This document shows, one piece after another, positions 36,802 through 45,800 of a stretch of DNA of 64,000 nt. How positions within the stretch are numbered: position 1 is the stretch's first letter; the number at the start of each line of letters is the position of its first letter. Below the pieces are notes generated by a model that saw only the letters and a list, made by a program, of their open reading frames with translations, did not search any database and was not told the origin of the DNA. The position numbers and the translations under genes are program-made. The stretch comes from Microbulbifer agarilyticus (lineage in GTDB: Bacteria; Pseudomonadota; Gammaproteobacteria; Pseudomonadales; Cellvibrionaceae), in the NCBI RefSeq assembly GCF_020171345.1, contig NZ_JAIUZM010000002.1, positions 186,001-250,000 of the forward strand, in the 5' to 3' direction.

Positions 36802-38719
36802 TGGCAGTGCTCCCTGTTTGCGTAGAACCATTGGCAGGCTGTGTGTCCTGTCGCCAAGTTTTTTGCGGTTCAACCGATTCGCGTATGGTGATCGGGGTGA
36901 AACCGGCAATCTTCCATATTCCTTTATGCTCCTCGAGATCCAGCATGGCGCGGATATCCAGCAGTTTGCGATCACTATGTCCCCAGAACGGGCCCTCATT
37001 TCTCGTCTGCCAGGTACACAGTGCACGGTATGTTTGCCGCGCCCCGGTGGATGTCTGTTCGAGCGCCTCTATCCGCAGGTTGGAAATCTGGGAGACGTAA
37101 CCGTGATCTCCGGTGATGGTCAGTGGGCGAAAAATAGGGTCAAGCGCGTCCCGGGTTGTCTTTAATGCTTGCTCAGAAACCAGTTGCGACAAGGAGCGTT
37201 CGAACTCTGTCGATTCCTGTTCAAGGTAGGCATCCGGTATTTCATTCAGCAGTGAATAAATGATCTCAGAAAATTGCTCGCTATCGGGTGACGCCGGGGC
37301 AGACAAGGGGATAGCGAGCGAGTTCTGCATCGCCAGTGCAACACTGAGAATAATGCCCAGTGCGGGTGTGGCCAGAGCCATCACATGATTCCGGGTGTTG
37401 CGAAGGCGGAATATGCAAACACCGAGTACGGTGAATGCGACTAGGGCTCCCAGCCCTTTGCCCGATAACGTGAGCCGTTGTGTATCGAGGGTAACAGGGT
37501 TAACCGTGGGCTCATCATAGGATGTCAGGAAGTTCTGCCACTCGATGGTTGGAATGGTAGGGGTCAGTTGGGTCGGGAAGGGGCCGGCGGGATCCTGTAT
37601 CAGAGAGGGTACCCGCTCCTCGAACGGGCTGAACAGATCCCAGTCAACTTCCACATTTTGTGGCAAGCCCTCCACCGGAAAGCGCGCACGGTAGCCAATC
37701 AGCAGGGCCCCCAGTGGAATACTCTCATTGTCCTGCAATGGAAGGAATCCGGTACTAGTGAACTTCAGGAAGTGGATTTCGATCGCTTGTGGTTCTACCG
37801 CATTTCTATCCACGGCGAGAGGGTTACGACTCCGCAAGAATTCCAGAGCCTCCGTGCGAAACTGTGATTCGAGCGGATCATCGAGTGTTAACCAGGCGTC
37901 GAAGCGCTTGTTGGACCAAGTGGCCATGTCCCGAGGCCGAAAAATAATTTCGTGGCGAATCTCGCGCGGTTGAATATAGAGGTACGAATGGAGGGGGAAA
38001 CGCAACTGGCGCTGAATCCTGGGGTTGATGACCTGTGTTTGCCATGGATCCTGCCGGTTTATTCGCCACGTCACGGAGTGTGATAAGTAGGCGTAGTTGC
38101 TCACCGGCATGGCGCCGTGGCGGGAGATAAAGCCGATGGTAGTTGCGCTAAAGCCTGTGAGATCCAGAGGTGGGATGACCGTGATTTTGTCAGCGCCCCC
38201 CAGGTCATAGCGGCTGTATACCCGGAGTACTTGTTTGTCCTCCGGCATCGATGGCAATTTTCTTCCGGTGCGGGGGTCAATTTTTCCAGCAAAAGGGGAA
38301 TATCTGGGAGATCTGGTTGCTGCCGTTACTCGCAGGTCGACGGGATCGTGCACGCCATTCTCGGTCTTTACTCGAACGTTGATGTTTGAATGTTTATCGG
38401 CTTCAGCCACCAACCGATTAAGGTTTTCATGCCCCTTCAGCGCTGGCCAAAAATGATGCGCGTCATCAATGGAGATCTCCAGCGTCAATAGTAGATGTTC
38501 ATCTTCAAATGCAAACTCGGCAATATTGGGTGCAGTTTCGGCGCCAGTAAGGCTCAGGTAGTCGGCTGAGACCGTTCGGCTGACGGCCAACAAAAAAAGC
38601 AGTAAAAGAAAGGATATGCAGTATCTTTGATTTAAGTTTGGTTTACCCCGAATTGCACGGGTGGAGTGATTATCAAGTAGATTTTCTTCGCCTTTATCTA
38701 GTCTGTTACTCCAGTTCAT
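36782..38719 (-). CDS. Unrecognised membrane protein linked to HupE/UreJ gene
   Basis: From the Met at 38719 the protein has 645 residues (an alternative Met at 38752 gives 656 but lacks a ribosome-binding site). Layout: a membrane-export helix CISFLLLLFLLAVSRTVSA, a long extracytoplasmic region of about 360 residues rich in beta-type segments, two hydrophobic helices around 418-465, then a C-terminal domain (about 490-630) with the W-G-H and G-x-W-K-I pattern of an NTF2-like fold (inference). The Pro/Thr/Asn-rich tail overlaps the HupE gene. The coupling implies a two-part membrane system of unknown role. Confidence 0.7.
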   Translation of the reverse strand: MNWSNRLDKGEENLLDNHSTRAIRGKPNLNQRYCISFLLLLFLLAVSRTVSADYLSLTGAETAPNIAEFAFEDEHLLLTLEISIDDAHHFWPALKGHENLNRLVAEADKHSNINVRVKTENGVHDPVDLRVTAATRSPRYSPFAGKIDPRTGRKLPSMPEDKQVLRVYSRYDLGGADKITVIPPLDLTGFSATTIGFISRHGAMPVSNYAYLSHSVTWRINRQDPWQTQVINPRIQRQLRFPLHSYLYIQPREIRHEIIFRPRDMATWSNKRFDAWLTLDDPLESQFRTEALEFLRSRNPLAVDRNAVEPQAIEIHFLKFTSTGFLPLQDNESIPLGALLIGYRARFPVEGLPQNVEVDWDLFSPFEERVPSLIQDPAGPFPTQLTPTIPTIEWQNFLTSYDEPTVNPVTLDTQRLTLSGKGLGALVAFTVLGVCIFRLRNTRNHVMALATPALGIILSVALAMQNSLAIPLSAPASPDSEQFSEIIYSLLNEIPDAYLEQESTEFERSLSQLVSEQALKTTRDALDPIFRPLTITGDHGYVSQISNLRIEALEQTSTGARQTYRALCTWQTRNEGPFWGHSDRKLLDIRAMLDLEEHKGIWKIAGFTPITIRESVEPQKTWRQDTQPANGSTQTGSTANATPRQ

Positions 38720-39040
38720 GGCCGACTTACCGTGAGTTAGTTGGATTTGCATGGCTGAAAGGCAGAAAAATAAAGAAATCCTTTCAATGTCCGATTGTTA
38801 GATCTGCCTTTTCGGGTGTTGCTTGTGTGAAATTTACTCCGTCTATGACTCTCAAAAGTCGCTTGTCATAGGTTAATTGCTCTCAGTACAGGTACAGGGC
38901 AATTTTCATTTCTTGCATGTGCTGAAATGAGTGTTCGTGTACCTGAGGCCAGGGCGACTTTGCCGTTAGCGGTGGAGTCGCGGTTGAGGACGTTATTTTA
39001 TTTATCAAGCGCGGAATAGACGGCTTGATGTCGCCTGTCG
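38720..39040. other. AT-richer intergenic region with operator-like dyads
   Basis: No convincing gene. CTATGAC (38843-38849) and GTCATAG (38865-38871) form an inverted repeat enclosing a smaller GACT/AGTC pair. This is a possible operator for the minus-strand HupE-linked pair downstream. No promoter could be assigned with confidence. Confidence 0.35.
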
Positions 39041-39934
39041 TTAACCTCGGATACCCAGCGGCCCGGCAGGCAGATAGATGGTTTCTGTGGAGGAGCTTCC
39101 CTGTCGCTGAATTTCCACTTCAACGGATGAACCGGGCTTTGCCTGATAAACCTGAGTGCGCAGGTCCCCCATATGGAATACGCGCTGATTGTTGTAGCGA
39201 ATGATTTTATCGCCGGCTCTTAGCCCGGCATCATACGCCGGTGCAGACTCTATGATGCTGCCGATTTCCATCTCGGTGCGCCCGCCAAACGCATTGAGGT
39301 ATTGTTCGAACTCCGCCGGATTCAGCTCCTGCTCAAACACACGTCGAGGATTGCTGTAGGTCTGGATTTTTTGCTGCAATGCCAGCGCGCGGTCCGAGCG
39401 TTTGTCCTTCATATGGTGATATTCGTAACTGTACTGCATCTGTTCGTACTGCAGGCGCTCCTGCCTATCAATGATTAATGCGGCACGTTCAGGGGTGAAA
39501 CCTGCATCGATCAGACGCTTTACTTGATTTCCCCGCTGGCGACTGAAGCGATTTTCGGTCCGCTGCCGGTTTCCATGCGCTTGTGGGATTGCCGCCGGTG
39601 ATTGCGCCATGGACATACTGGCGCGGCGTGTTTGTGGCGCTTCGGATTCTGGCGCTACTTTCGCGCTCAGCTCGCTCACCAGTTCCAGTAGTTGTCCCTG
39701 GATTTTCAAGGTCTGGTCTAGGGTCTTCTCTACCGAAGCAAGGCGCGCCTCGAGGCTGGATTGGCCTGGCTCCGCAGAAGTAAATAGTGAGGGCGACGTC
39801 ACCGCCCCTTTCGCTTGTATGTCAGCTTCCCCAAGGAAAGCCATTGCAGTGCCGATCACTACCAGCAATCCAAACCCTATGGGGATTCGATATTTAAGAA
39901 TCTGGGGAGGGATATTGGGCAGTGAGCGCAGCAT
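39041..39934 (-). CDS. Membrane-anchored PDZ-domain protein
   Basis: Bitopic inner-membrane protein of 297 residues; role unknown. A single anchor helix (about 14-34, IPIGFGLLVVIGTAMAFLG), a predicted coiled coil (about 59-91, LEARLASVEKTLDQTL...), a basic polar linker, a helical segment ERAALIIDRQERLQYEQMQYSY, and a C-terminal PDZ domain (about 210-295) with IIESAPAYDAGLRAGDKIIRYN. The build resembles GspC-type secretion components, but no gsp genes are near. Confidence 0.75.
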   Translation of the reverse strand: MLRSLPNIPPQILKYRIPIGFGLLVVIGTAMAFLGEADIQAKGAVTSPSLFTSAEPGQSSLEARLASVEKTLDQTLKIQGQLLELVSELSAKVAPESEAPQTRRASMSMAQSPAAIPQAHGNRQRTENRFSRQRGNQVKRLIDAGFTPERAALIIDRQERLQYEQMQYSYEYHHMKDKRSDRALALQQKIQTYSNPRRVFEQELNPAEFEQYLNAFGGRTEMEIGSIIESAPAYDAGLRAGDKIIRYNNQRVFHMGDLRTQVYQAKPGSSVEVEIQRQGSSSTETIYLPAGPLGIRG

Positions 39935-39986
39935 TGGACCACCTATAAGCTTTTATCGCGGTCGGAAAAGGGAAAGCTGCGGTAAA

Positions 39987-40598
39987 TTATAGAACGACCA
40001 GATGATTGGGCAGTTCGTTCTTGATGACGGTGGCGGGTGCTGCTTCTTCGAGCAGCTCGCCACACTTCTCAACACAGTGCACAAAGGCCTCGCCGGTTTT
40101 TCCCTTCCGCACTTCGCGAATAAAATTTTCGACAATTTCCTGCCAGGCTTCGTTGGTGATTTGCTCTGCGAGACCGCGGTCGGCGAGTATTTCGACATAA
40201 TGTTCGGCCTGAGAGACAAAGATCAATAAGCCGAGGCGGTCCTTGGTACTGTGCAGTTCGTGCTCAAGGAATTGTCTGCGTGCGAGATTGGCGGCGCGCC
40301 AGTATTTGATTTTTTTCGGAACCAGCCACATGGTCAGCGGTCGCCAGCGAAACAGCACGGCGAGCACAATAAACAGAATCCACTGTAGGGTGAATGCCTG
40401 CTGGTATTCGATCCACCAGGGTAAAAATTGCATCAGCGGCGCAATTAATAGCGCGATGAAAGCGGCCCAAAGGGTAGATATATACAGGTAGTTGTCGGAT
40501 TGGCCGGCCAATACCGTTACCACTTCGGCATCGGTTTTCGATTCCACCTCTTTGATGGTTTCGGAGAGAGTGCGTTTTTCGTTTGCGTTTAGCATCAT
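39987..40598 (-). CDS. TPM-domain membrane protein
   Basis: The protein has 203 residues from the ATG at 40598 (the frame opens five codons earlier at a TTG). An N-terminal half TPM region (TLSETIKEVESKTDAEVVTVLAG) leads into two hydrophobic helices, then a C-terminal TPM segment with DRLGLLIFVSQAEHYVEILADRGLAEQI. Such proteins sit beside YgcG-like TPM proteins and LemA, as here. The TPM fold has been linked to phosphatase or protein-repair activity in plants; the bacterial role is unclear. Confidence 0.82.
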   Translation of the reverse strand: MMLNANEKRTLSETIKEVESKTDAEVVTVLAGQSDNYLYISTLWAAFIALLIAPLMQFLPWWIEYQQAFTLQWILFIVLAVLFRWRPLTMWLVPKKIKYWRAANLARRQFLEHELHSTKDRLGLLIFVSQAEHYVEILADRGLAEQITNEAWQEIVENFIREVRKGKTGEAFVHCVEKCGELLEEAAPATVIKNELPNHLVVL

Positions 40599-40653
40599 TG
40601 TTTTCAACCACAAGGGTCTTGATATCAGCTACCAGGGTGACGAGCTATCAGAG

Positions 40654-41406
40654 TTACCAGCCACCAGAGGCACCACCGCCACCAAAGCCACCGCCTCCGC
40701 CACCAAATCCACCGCCAAAGCCGCCGCCGCCATAACCACCGCCAAAGCCTCCGCCGCCGTAATAGCCACCGTAGCGGCCGCGGCGATAACCGCTGCTGCC
40801 GGCAGGTGCTCCCAGAACAGAGGCGCCAAAAATTTGCAGCATCACAAAGAGCAGGAAGATACCCACCAGTAATGCCAGTTGGCGGTTATCGTCGCTATCG
40901 GTGGTTTCCGGCACATACTCATTTTGGGTGGCGGCAATAATCGACTCGACGCCAGCGGTAACACCGCCATCAAAGTTACCAATCCGGAATTCTGGCAGAA
41001 TCTTGGTGTGAATGATGTTGGAGGAAATCGCATCGGTTAACGCGCCCTCCAGGCCATACCCGACCTCAATACGGACCTGGCGATCCTGCGGGGCAACAAT
41101 CAGCAGTACGCCGTTGTCTTTGCCTTTCTGCCCGATCTTCCAGTGGCGACCAAGCTGGTAGCCATACTCCTCGATGGTCTGTCCCTGCAAGTCGGGCAGA
41201 GTAACTACCACAATTTGGTTGCTACTGATCTTTTCCTGTTGCTGGAGCAGCTCCGATAGTTGGTAGCGCGTGCTTTGGCTGAGCAGGTTGGCATTGTCGA
41301 CGACACGGCCGGACAGCGTCGGAAACTGGATGTCCGCCAATGCCGCCGTTGCCCACAAGGCACCGGGCAACAGCATTAGAAACAGGGCGATCCGCCGGAT
41401 CGTCAT
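40654..41406 (-). CDS. YgcG-like TPM-domain protein with glycine-rich tail
   Basis: From the ATG at 41406 the protein has 250 residues (a GTG at 41424 would add six). The signal peptide ends at ALADI. The periplasmic TPM domain (about 25-165) includes VVDNANLLSQSTRYQL, VVTLPDLQGQTIEEYGYQLGRHWKIGQ and RIEVGYGLEGALTDA. One transmembrane helix (LALLVGIFLLFVMLQIFG) follows, then a short RGRYGG basic patch and a tail of almost pure Gly/Phe/Tyr repeats ending GGASGGW. This is the standard YgcG architecture. It lies between the second TPM gene and lemA, 36 bases from the latter. Confidence 0.9.
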   Translation of the reverse strand: MTIRRIALFLMLLPGALWATAALADIQFPTLSGRVVDNANLLSQSTRYQLSELLQQQEKISSNQIVVVTLPDLQGQTIEEYGYQLGRHWKIGQKGKDNGVLLIVAPQDRQVRIEVGYGLEGALTDAISSNIIHTKILPEFRIGNFDGGVTAGVESIIAATQNEYVPETTDSDDNRQLALLVGIFLLFVMLQIFGASVLGAPAGSSGYRRGRYGGYYGGGGFGGGYGGGGFGGGFGGGGGGFGGGGASGGW

Positions 41407-41442
41407 TGCGCTTGATTCCGCCACGAGCTTAGAGGAAGTGCG

Positions 41443-42084
41443 TTACTGGAAGTCGACTTCCGGAGCCTTTTCCGCGTCTTCAGAGGTGGCTTGAAAGGTG
41501 TCGCGCAGCGGCATATCGCTGTAGAGCACGGTGTGCCAGATTCTGCCGGGGAAGGTACGAATCTCACGGTTGTAGCGTTCCACCGCAGCGATATAATCGC
41601 GGCGGGCGACACTGATGCGGTTTTCGGTGCCTTCCAGCTGGGATTGCAACGCCAGGAAATTCTGGTTGGCCTTGAGGTCCGGGTAGCGCTCAACGACTAC
41701 CATCAGGCGGGACAGGGCACTGCTCAGTTGAGACTGGGCGGCTTCGAATTGCTGGAGTTTCGCCGGGTCGTTGATAATGTCAGAGTTAACCTGCATGGAA
41801 TTGACCTTGGCGCGCGCCTCGGTGACCGCTTCCAGCGTCTCTTTTTCATGCGCCGCATAGGCCTGGACGGTTTTGACCAGGTTGGGAATCAGGTCGGCGC
41901 GGCGCTGGTACTGATTCTGTACCTGTGCCCAGGTGGCTTTCACATTTTCATCAAAGCTGGGGATGTTGTTGATGCCGCATCCACTGAGCGCAAAGGCGAC
42001 GAGTGCGATCAGGGCAAGATGCCATCCGCGTCCCTTGCTGAGCTGGTGGCGTCCCTGACGTGAAAGTTGGAGAGTAGCGTTCAT
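41443..42084 (-). CDS. lemA: LemA family protein
   Basis: The protein has 213 residues from the ATG at 42084, fixed by AAGGA eight bases upstream; the frame is open another 35 codons but without similarity. An N-terminal hydrophobic segment ends in a lipobox-like ALSGC, so it may be a lipoprotein. The all-helical LemA core shows NVKATWAQVQNQYQRRADLIPNLV and VERYPDLKANQNFLALQSQLEGTENRI, the family signature. Function is poorly known. First gene of the lemA-TPM-TPM unit. Confidence 0.94.
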   Translation of the reverse strand: MNATLQLSRQGRHQLSKGRGWHLALIALVAFALSGCGINNIPSFDENVKATWAQVQNQYQRRADLIPNLVKTVQAYAAHEKETLEAVTEARAKVNSMQVNSDIINDPAKLQQFEAAQSQLSSALSRLMVVVERYPDLKANQNFLALQSQLEGTENRISVARRDYIAAVERYNREIRTFPGRIWHTVLYSDMPLRDTFQATSEDAEKAPEVDFQ

Positions 42085-42255
42085 GCTGTCGGTCCTTTTT
42101 CCCTGATCCCTGGTCCCTGAACTCTGGTTCCCAGTCTTGTAGGTTACGAACCAGACAATAATAGTCTTCAATCCGGTATTTTCGGGCAAGAGTTTTCCGG
42201 TTGAAGTGGTAACGACACCTTAGATAGCTGTTAGAGAGCTGTTAGAGAGTAGGCA

Positions 42256-42792
42256 ATGGCACTTAAAGCGACCATTTTCAAAGCGCGACTGCAGGTCGCG
42301 GATATGGATCGGGATTACTACGCGGAGCACAGCCTGACGCTGGCGCGGCACCCCTCGGAGACCGACGAGCGCATGATGATTCGCTTGCTGGCGTTTGCGC
42401 TGAATGCCAGCGAAACTCTGGAGTTTACCCGCGGTCTTTCCAGTGACGATGAGGCCGATGTCTGGCAGCACAATCTGAGCGGGGAAATCGAAACCTGGAT
42501 CGAGGTGGGTGTGCCGGCGGAAGAGCGGGTGCGCAAGGCATGTGGGCGCGCAGATCAGGTCATGATCTATGCCTATGGCCAGCGCACCGCACCGGTCTGG
42601 TGGCAGAAGATGGAGTCCGCCACCGCGCGCTTTGATAACCTGCAGGTGTTTTTCCTGCCTCCAGAGCAGTGTGCGGCGCTCGCTGCTCTGGCGGAGCGCT
42701 CTATGGAGTTGACCGCCACAATCCAGGACGGACAGCTGTGGCTGGCCAGTGACACGGAGACTGTGGAGGTTCAGCCGCAGCGCTGGAAATAG
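42256..42792 (+). CDS. yaeQ: YaeQ family protein
   Basis: PD-(D/E)XK nuclease-fold protein of 178 residues (181 in E. coli), function unsettled. Recognised by MALKATIFKARLQVADMDRDYY, LTLARHPSETDERMMIRLLAF, the FTRGLSSDDEADVW stretch holding the nuclease-like acids, and QATIQDG-type end (TATIQDGQLWL). Divergent from lemA. Downstream spacing to yajQ is 73 bases. Confidence 0.95.
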   Translation: MALKATIFKARLQVADMDRDYYAEHSLTLARHPSETDERMMIRLLAFALNASETLEFTRGLSSDDEADVWQHNLSGEIETWIEVGVPAEERVRKACGRADQVMIYAYGQRTAPVWWQKMESATARFDNLQVFFLPPEQCAALAALAERSMELTATIQDGQLWLASDTETVEVQPQRWK

Positions 42793-42865
42793 AATTTTTA
42801 ATCCCGCCGATTGTGCGGGGCATTTGAACGGGCCACGTGAACTGGCCATGTTAATGGAGAATAAA

Positions 42866-43348
42866 ATGCCGTCTTTCGATATTGTTTCAGAAGTCGATAA
42901 ACACCAACTGACCAATGCGGTGGATCAGGTAAACCGCACCATTACCAATCGTTTCGACTTCAAGGGTGTGGATGCGCAGGTGGAGATGAAGGAGTTCGCC
43001 CTGACTTTGCATGCGGAATCCGACATGCAGGTAAACCAGATGGTGGATATGTTGCGGGCGGCGCTGATCAAGTGCGATATCGACCCGCTGGCGATGGATG
43101 TAGGTGAAGAGGAGCAATCCGGCAAGCTGGTCAAGATTGGGGTCACATTAAAAAATGGCCTCGACAAAGACCTGTCAAAAAAGATTGTTAAGATCATCAA
43201 AGACGAAAAACTGAAAGTGCAGGCCGCGATTCAGGGTGATTCGGTACGTGTCACCGGCAAGAAGCGCGATGATCTGCAGCAGGTGATCGCCATGTTGCGG
43301 GGGAAGGAGCTGGAGCAGCCGCTGCAGTTCAATAACTTCCGGGATTAA
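42866..43348 (+). CDS. yajQ: YajQ family cyclic-di-GMP-binding protein
   Basis: Small cytoplasmic two-domain protein; some orthologues bind cyclic di-GMP and act as transcriptional co-regulators. The protein has 160 residues starting MPSFDIVSEVD, preceded by GGAG at seven bases. Signatures NRFDFKGVDAQVEM and KIIKDEKLKVQAAIQGDSVRVTGKKRDDLQ are clear. The longer open frame upstream overlaps yaeQ and is not family sequence. Confidence 0.95.
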   Translation: MPSFDIVSEVDKHQLTNAVDQVNRTITNRFDFKGVDAQVEMKEFALTLHAESDMQVNQMVDMLRAALIKCDIDPLAMDVGEEEQSGKLVKIGVTLKNGLDKDLSKKIVKIIKDEKLKVQAAIQGDSVRVTGKKRDDLQQVIAMLRGKELEQPLQFNNFRD

Positions 43349-43382
43349 GGCGATTCCTGACGACTCTACCGAGGAAGAACCT

Positions 43383-44387
43383 TTGAAGAGTTTTAACTGC
43401 ATGCGCCAAAGCGTTACCGGGCTGGGTATCGGTATTTTCCTGAGCCTGGCTGGGAGCGGCGCTTACGCCAATGGCGCACCGGTACAGCCGGCGAAGCTGC
43501 TGGGGGCCTGGTGGGTTGACGGCAGTGAAGGTCTGGATATCTCGGGCCTCAGTTTTTGCGACGGCGAGTTGCTCGCGGTTGCGGACAAATCCTCGGAAAG
43601 AATCTACCGCTTGCCAGTCCAGGCGGATGCCGAGCGCGTTACGCTGGAGTCGAAAGCGCGGTTTGCCCGCCCGGGTTTACCGGACGATCAGCCCGTTCCG
43701 CTGAAAGTGCGCGCGCTGCACTACGCCAGCACTCCACTCAGTATGGATTTTGAGGGCATCACCTGTGATGCCTCCGGTGTATATCTGCTCAGTGAGCGAC
43801 ACAATCGTATCGCACAGCTCGATTCTGCGGCAAAGCGTGCGCAATGGCTGGCTCCGCGCTGGTCTGAGTCCGCACGTGCGCGCGGTTACTTGCAGATTTT
43901 TAACGCAGAGAGTGAAGGGCTTGTTAAGGCCGAGGACGATTTTTGGGTCGCTCTTGAGCGTGAACCTCGCGGCCTGCTGCGACTGAAGCGCGACGAGGAA
44001 GTGGGGCAGGATTTCCGTTCGCTTCCCGTAGTGGCGGGCCTCGATTTCCGTGGTCGGGCCGAAGACGTTACCGCACTGGCCTACTACGATGGCAGCCTGT
44101 TCACGTTGGAGCGTAACGCCTTTGCCGTGTGTCGGCGGGAACTCACCAGCTTGCGTGCCGAGTGGTGCGTGCACTACCGGGATATTGAGGAGGCGCCAAA
44201 GTACGTATATCAGGATACCCGCTTCGGTAAAGGAGAGGGGCTGGCGATCAACCAGCAGGGCATCTTTGTGGTGCTGGATAACAATGGGGTGGCGCGTGTT
44301 GCGGATGCCGAAGACCGCCGCGGCCTGCTGTTACACTTGGCCATGCCCGAGTTTGCCAGCGATTCTCCACGCAATGGCACGCGGTAA
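43383..44387 (+). CDS. Secreted esterase-like/phytase-like protein
   Basis: The protein has 334 residues with a TTG start supported by GAGGAAG five bases upstream. The signal peptide ends at GAYANG. Repeating motifs (LDISGLSFCDGELLAVADKSSERIYRL, MDFEGITCDASGVYLLSERHNRIAQL, GKGEGLAINQQGIFVVLDNN) suggest a beta-propeller of the esterase-like-phytase or SdiA-regulated type. Enzyme activity is not established. Three internal Cys may form disulfides. Confidence 0.7.
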   Translation: MKSFNCMRQSVTGLGIGIFLSLAGSGAYANGAPVQPAKLLGAWWVDGSEGLDISGLSFCDGELLAVADKSSERIYRLPVQADAERVTLESKARFARPGLPDDQPVPLKVRALHYASTPLSMDFEGITCDASGVYLLSERHNRIAQLDSAAKRAQWLAPRWSESARARGYLQIFNAESEGLVKAEDDFWVALEREPRGLLRLKRDEEVGQDFRSLPVVAGLDFRGRAEDVTALAYYDGSLFTLERNAFAVCRRELTSLRAEWCVHYRDIEEAPKYVYQDTRFGKGEGLAINQQGIFVVLDNNGVARVADAEDRRGLLLHLAMPEFASDSPRNGTR

Positions 44388-44432
44388 GCGCTAATGCCCA
44401 AGTACCTTATTGCCCAAGTTACATAATTCCCA

Positions 44433-45038
44433 TTGGCTATTTCCAAGCTAGATCAATTACTCAGCGATGTGCGGGCTTGCCGGTTGTGTGAGGAGCACTT
44501 GCCGCGCGGGCCGCGGCCGGTTCTGAGCGCGGCAGGGTCGGCCCAGCTGCTGATTGTCGGGCAAGCGCCCGGTACCCGCGTGCACGAGACAGGTATTCCC
44601 TGGAACGACCCCTCCGGGGATCGCCTGCGAGACTGGCTGCAGCTGGACCGGGAAACCTTTTACGACGGTTCGCGCATCGCCATTGTGCCCATGGGGTTTT
44701 GCTACCCAGGGCGCGGAAAGGGCGGCGATCTTCCTCCCAGACCGGAGTGTGCCGCCACCTGGCACAGTCGCTTGCTGGCGCTGATGCCGAATATCCAATT
44801 GACCTTGCTGATCGGGCAGTATGCCCAGCGCTTCTATCTGCCCCACTGGTATGGCAGCATTACCGAAAATGTGCGGCATTACGCCGATGCTCAGCCCCAT
44901 GGGTTTTTTCCGCTTCCCCATCCCAGCCCGAGGAATACCCAGTGGTTGCAACGCCGCCCCTGGTTCGATCAGGAGGTGGTGCCGGCGTTACGCGCGCAGG
45001 TTCATCAGGTTTTAAAGGTCGATAATGCAGGTTCCTGA
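44433..45038 (+). CDS. Uracil-DNA glycosylase family protein, Fe-S type
   Basis: UDG-superfamily enzyme of 201 residues. Motif I is VGQAPG (42-47) and the DNA-intercalation motif is LPHPSPRN near the C-terminus. Cys16, Cys19, Cys90 and Cys106 have the C-x2-C ... C-x15-C spacing of the [4Fe-4S] ligands of family 4/5 glycosylases. The start is a TTG without a strong ribosome-binding site, so the N-terminus is less certain. The last 14 bases overlap ung, a family 1 UDG. Substrate range is unproven. Confidence 0.87.
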   Translation: MAISKLDQLLSDVRACRLCEEHLPRGPRPVLSAAGSAQLLIVGQAPGTRVHETGIPWNDPSGDRLRDWLQLDRETFYDGSRIAIVPMGFCYPGRGKGGDLPPRPECAATWHSRLLALMPNIQLTLLIGQYAQRFYLPHWYGSITENVRHYADAQPHGFFPLPHPSPRNTQWLQRRPWFDQEVVPALRAQVHQVLKVDNAGS

Positions 45039-45747
45039 AGAGTTCAAAATTCACCCATCCTGGTACACCGTGTTGGAATCCCAATTTGGTCAGCCGTATA
45101 TGACCGAGTTGCGGACATTTTTGCAGCAGGAAAAGCAGGCCGGTAAATCGATCTTCCCACCAAGCGCACAGGTTTTTAACGCCTTCAATTCCACGCCTTT
45201 CGACCAGGTGAAAGTCGTGATTCTCGGGCAGGATCCGTATCACGGCGCGGGCCAGGCGCATGGCCTGTGTTTTTCCGTTATGCCGGGGGTGCGTGTTCCG
45301 CCATCGCTGAAGAATATTTACAAAGAAATGGAGTCGGATCTCGGTATCGCACCGCCCAATCACGGTTGCCTGCAGCCATGGGCAGAGCAGGGCGTTTTGT
45401 TGCTAAATACCACGCTGACCGTGGAGGAAAGCAAGGCGGGCGCACACCAGGGGCGCGGTTGGGAGCAGTTCACCGACGCGGCAGTGCATGCGCTTGCCGA
45501 GCAGCGTGATGGTCTGGTATTTATTTTGTGGGGTAGCTACGCGCAGAAAAAAGGTGGATTTATCAATGACCGCCGGCATCTGGTGCTGCGCGGCCCACAC
45601 CCTTCTCCACTGTCGGCACACCGGGGCTTTTTTGGGACACGCCCGTTTTCCCAGGCCAATGCCTATTTGCAGCAGCGGGGAGGTGCGCCCATTGATTGGT
45701 CTTTGCCTCCCGCAGAAACGCTGCAGCGGGTCGCGGTAGAAATCTGA
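45025..45747 (+). CDS. ung: Uracil-DNA glycosylase (family 1)
   Basis: Excises uracil from DNA. The protein has 240 residues. The catalytic GQDPYHG (68-74, Asp70) and [11 protein letters not shown] loop are intact, with [10 protein letters not shown] between. It overlaps the upstream UDG-family gene by 14 bases, so both are translated from one message. A stem-loop and a tandem repeat follow. Confidence 0.98.
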   Translation: MQVPEEFKIHPSWYTVLESQFGQPYMTELRTFLQQEKQAGKSIFPPSAQVFNAFNSTPFDQVKVVILGQDPYHGAGQAHGLCFSVMPGVRVPPSLKNIYKEMESDLGIAPPNHGCLQPWAEQGVLLLNTTLTVEESKAGAHQGRGWEQFTDAAVHALAEQRDGLVFILWGSYAQKKGGFINDRRHLVLRGPHPSPLSAHRGFFGTRPFSQANAYLQQRGGAPIDWSLPPAETLQRVAVEI

Positions 45748-45757
45748 GCGTTACGTC

Positions 45758-45784
45758 CGATGAGCGGTGGGCTACCGCTCATCG
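45758..45784. terminator. Bidirectional-type hairpin after ung
   Basis: CGATGAGCGGT (45758-45768) and ACCGCTCATCG (45774-45784) form a perfect 11-bp stem with a five-base loop. It lies between convergent ung and ygfZ. No T run follows on either strand, so efficient intrinsic termination is uncertain. Confidence 0.5.
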
Positions 45785-45800
45785 ACCAGGCGCTTTAGTT

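Noticed and set aside
39041-39934. Type II secretion GspC assignment for the PDZ protein
   Set aside because: Architecture is similar, but there are no gsp neighbours and the central region differs.
40654-40830. Repetitive GGN codons considered as a DNA repeat or CRISPR-like array
   Set aside because: It encodes the Gly-rich tail of the YgcG-like protein in frame; no spacer-repeat structure.
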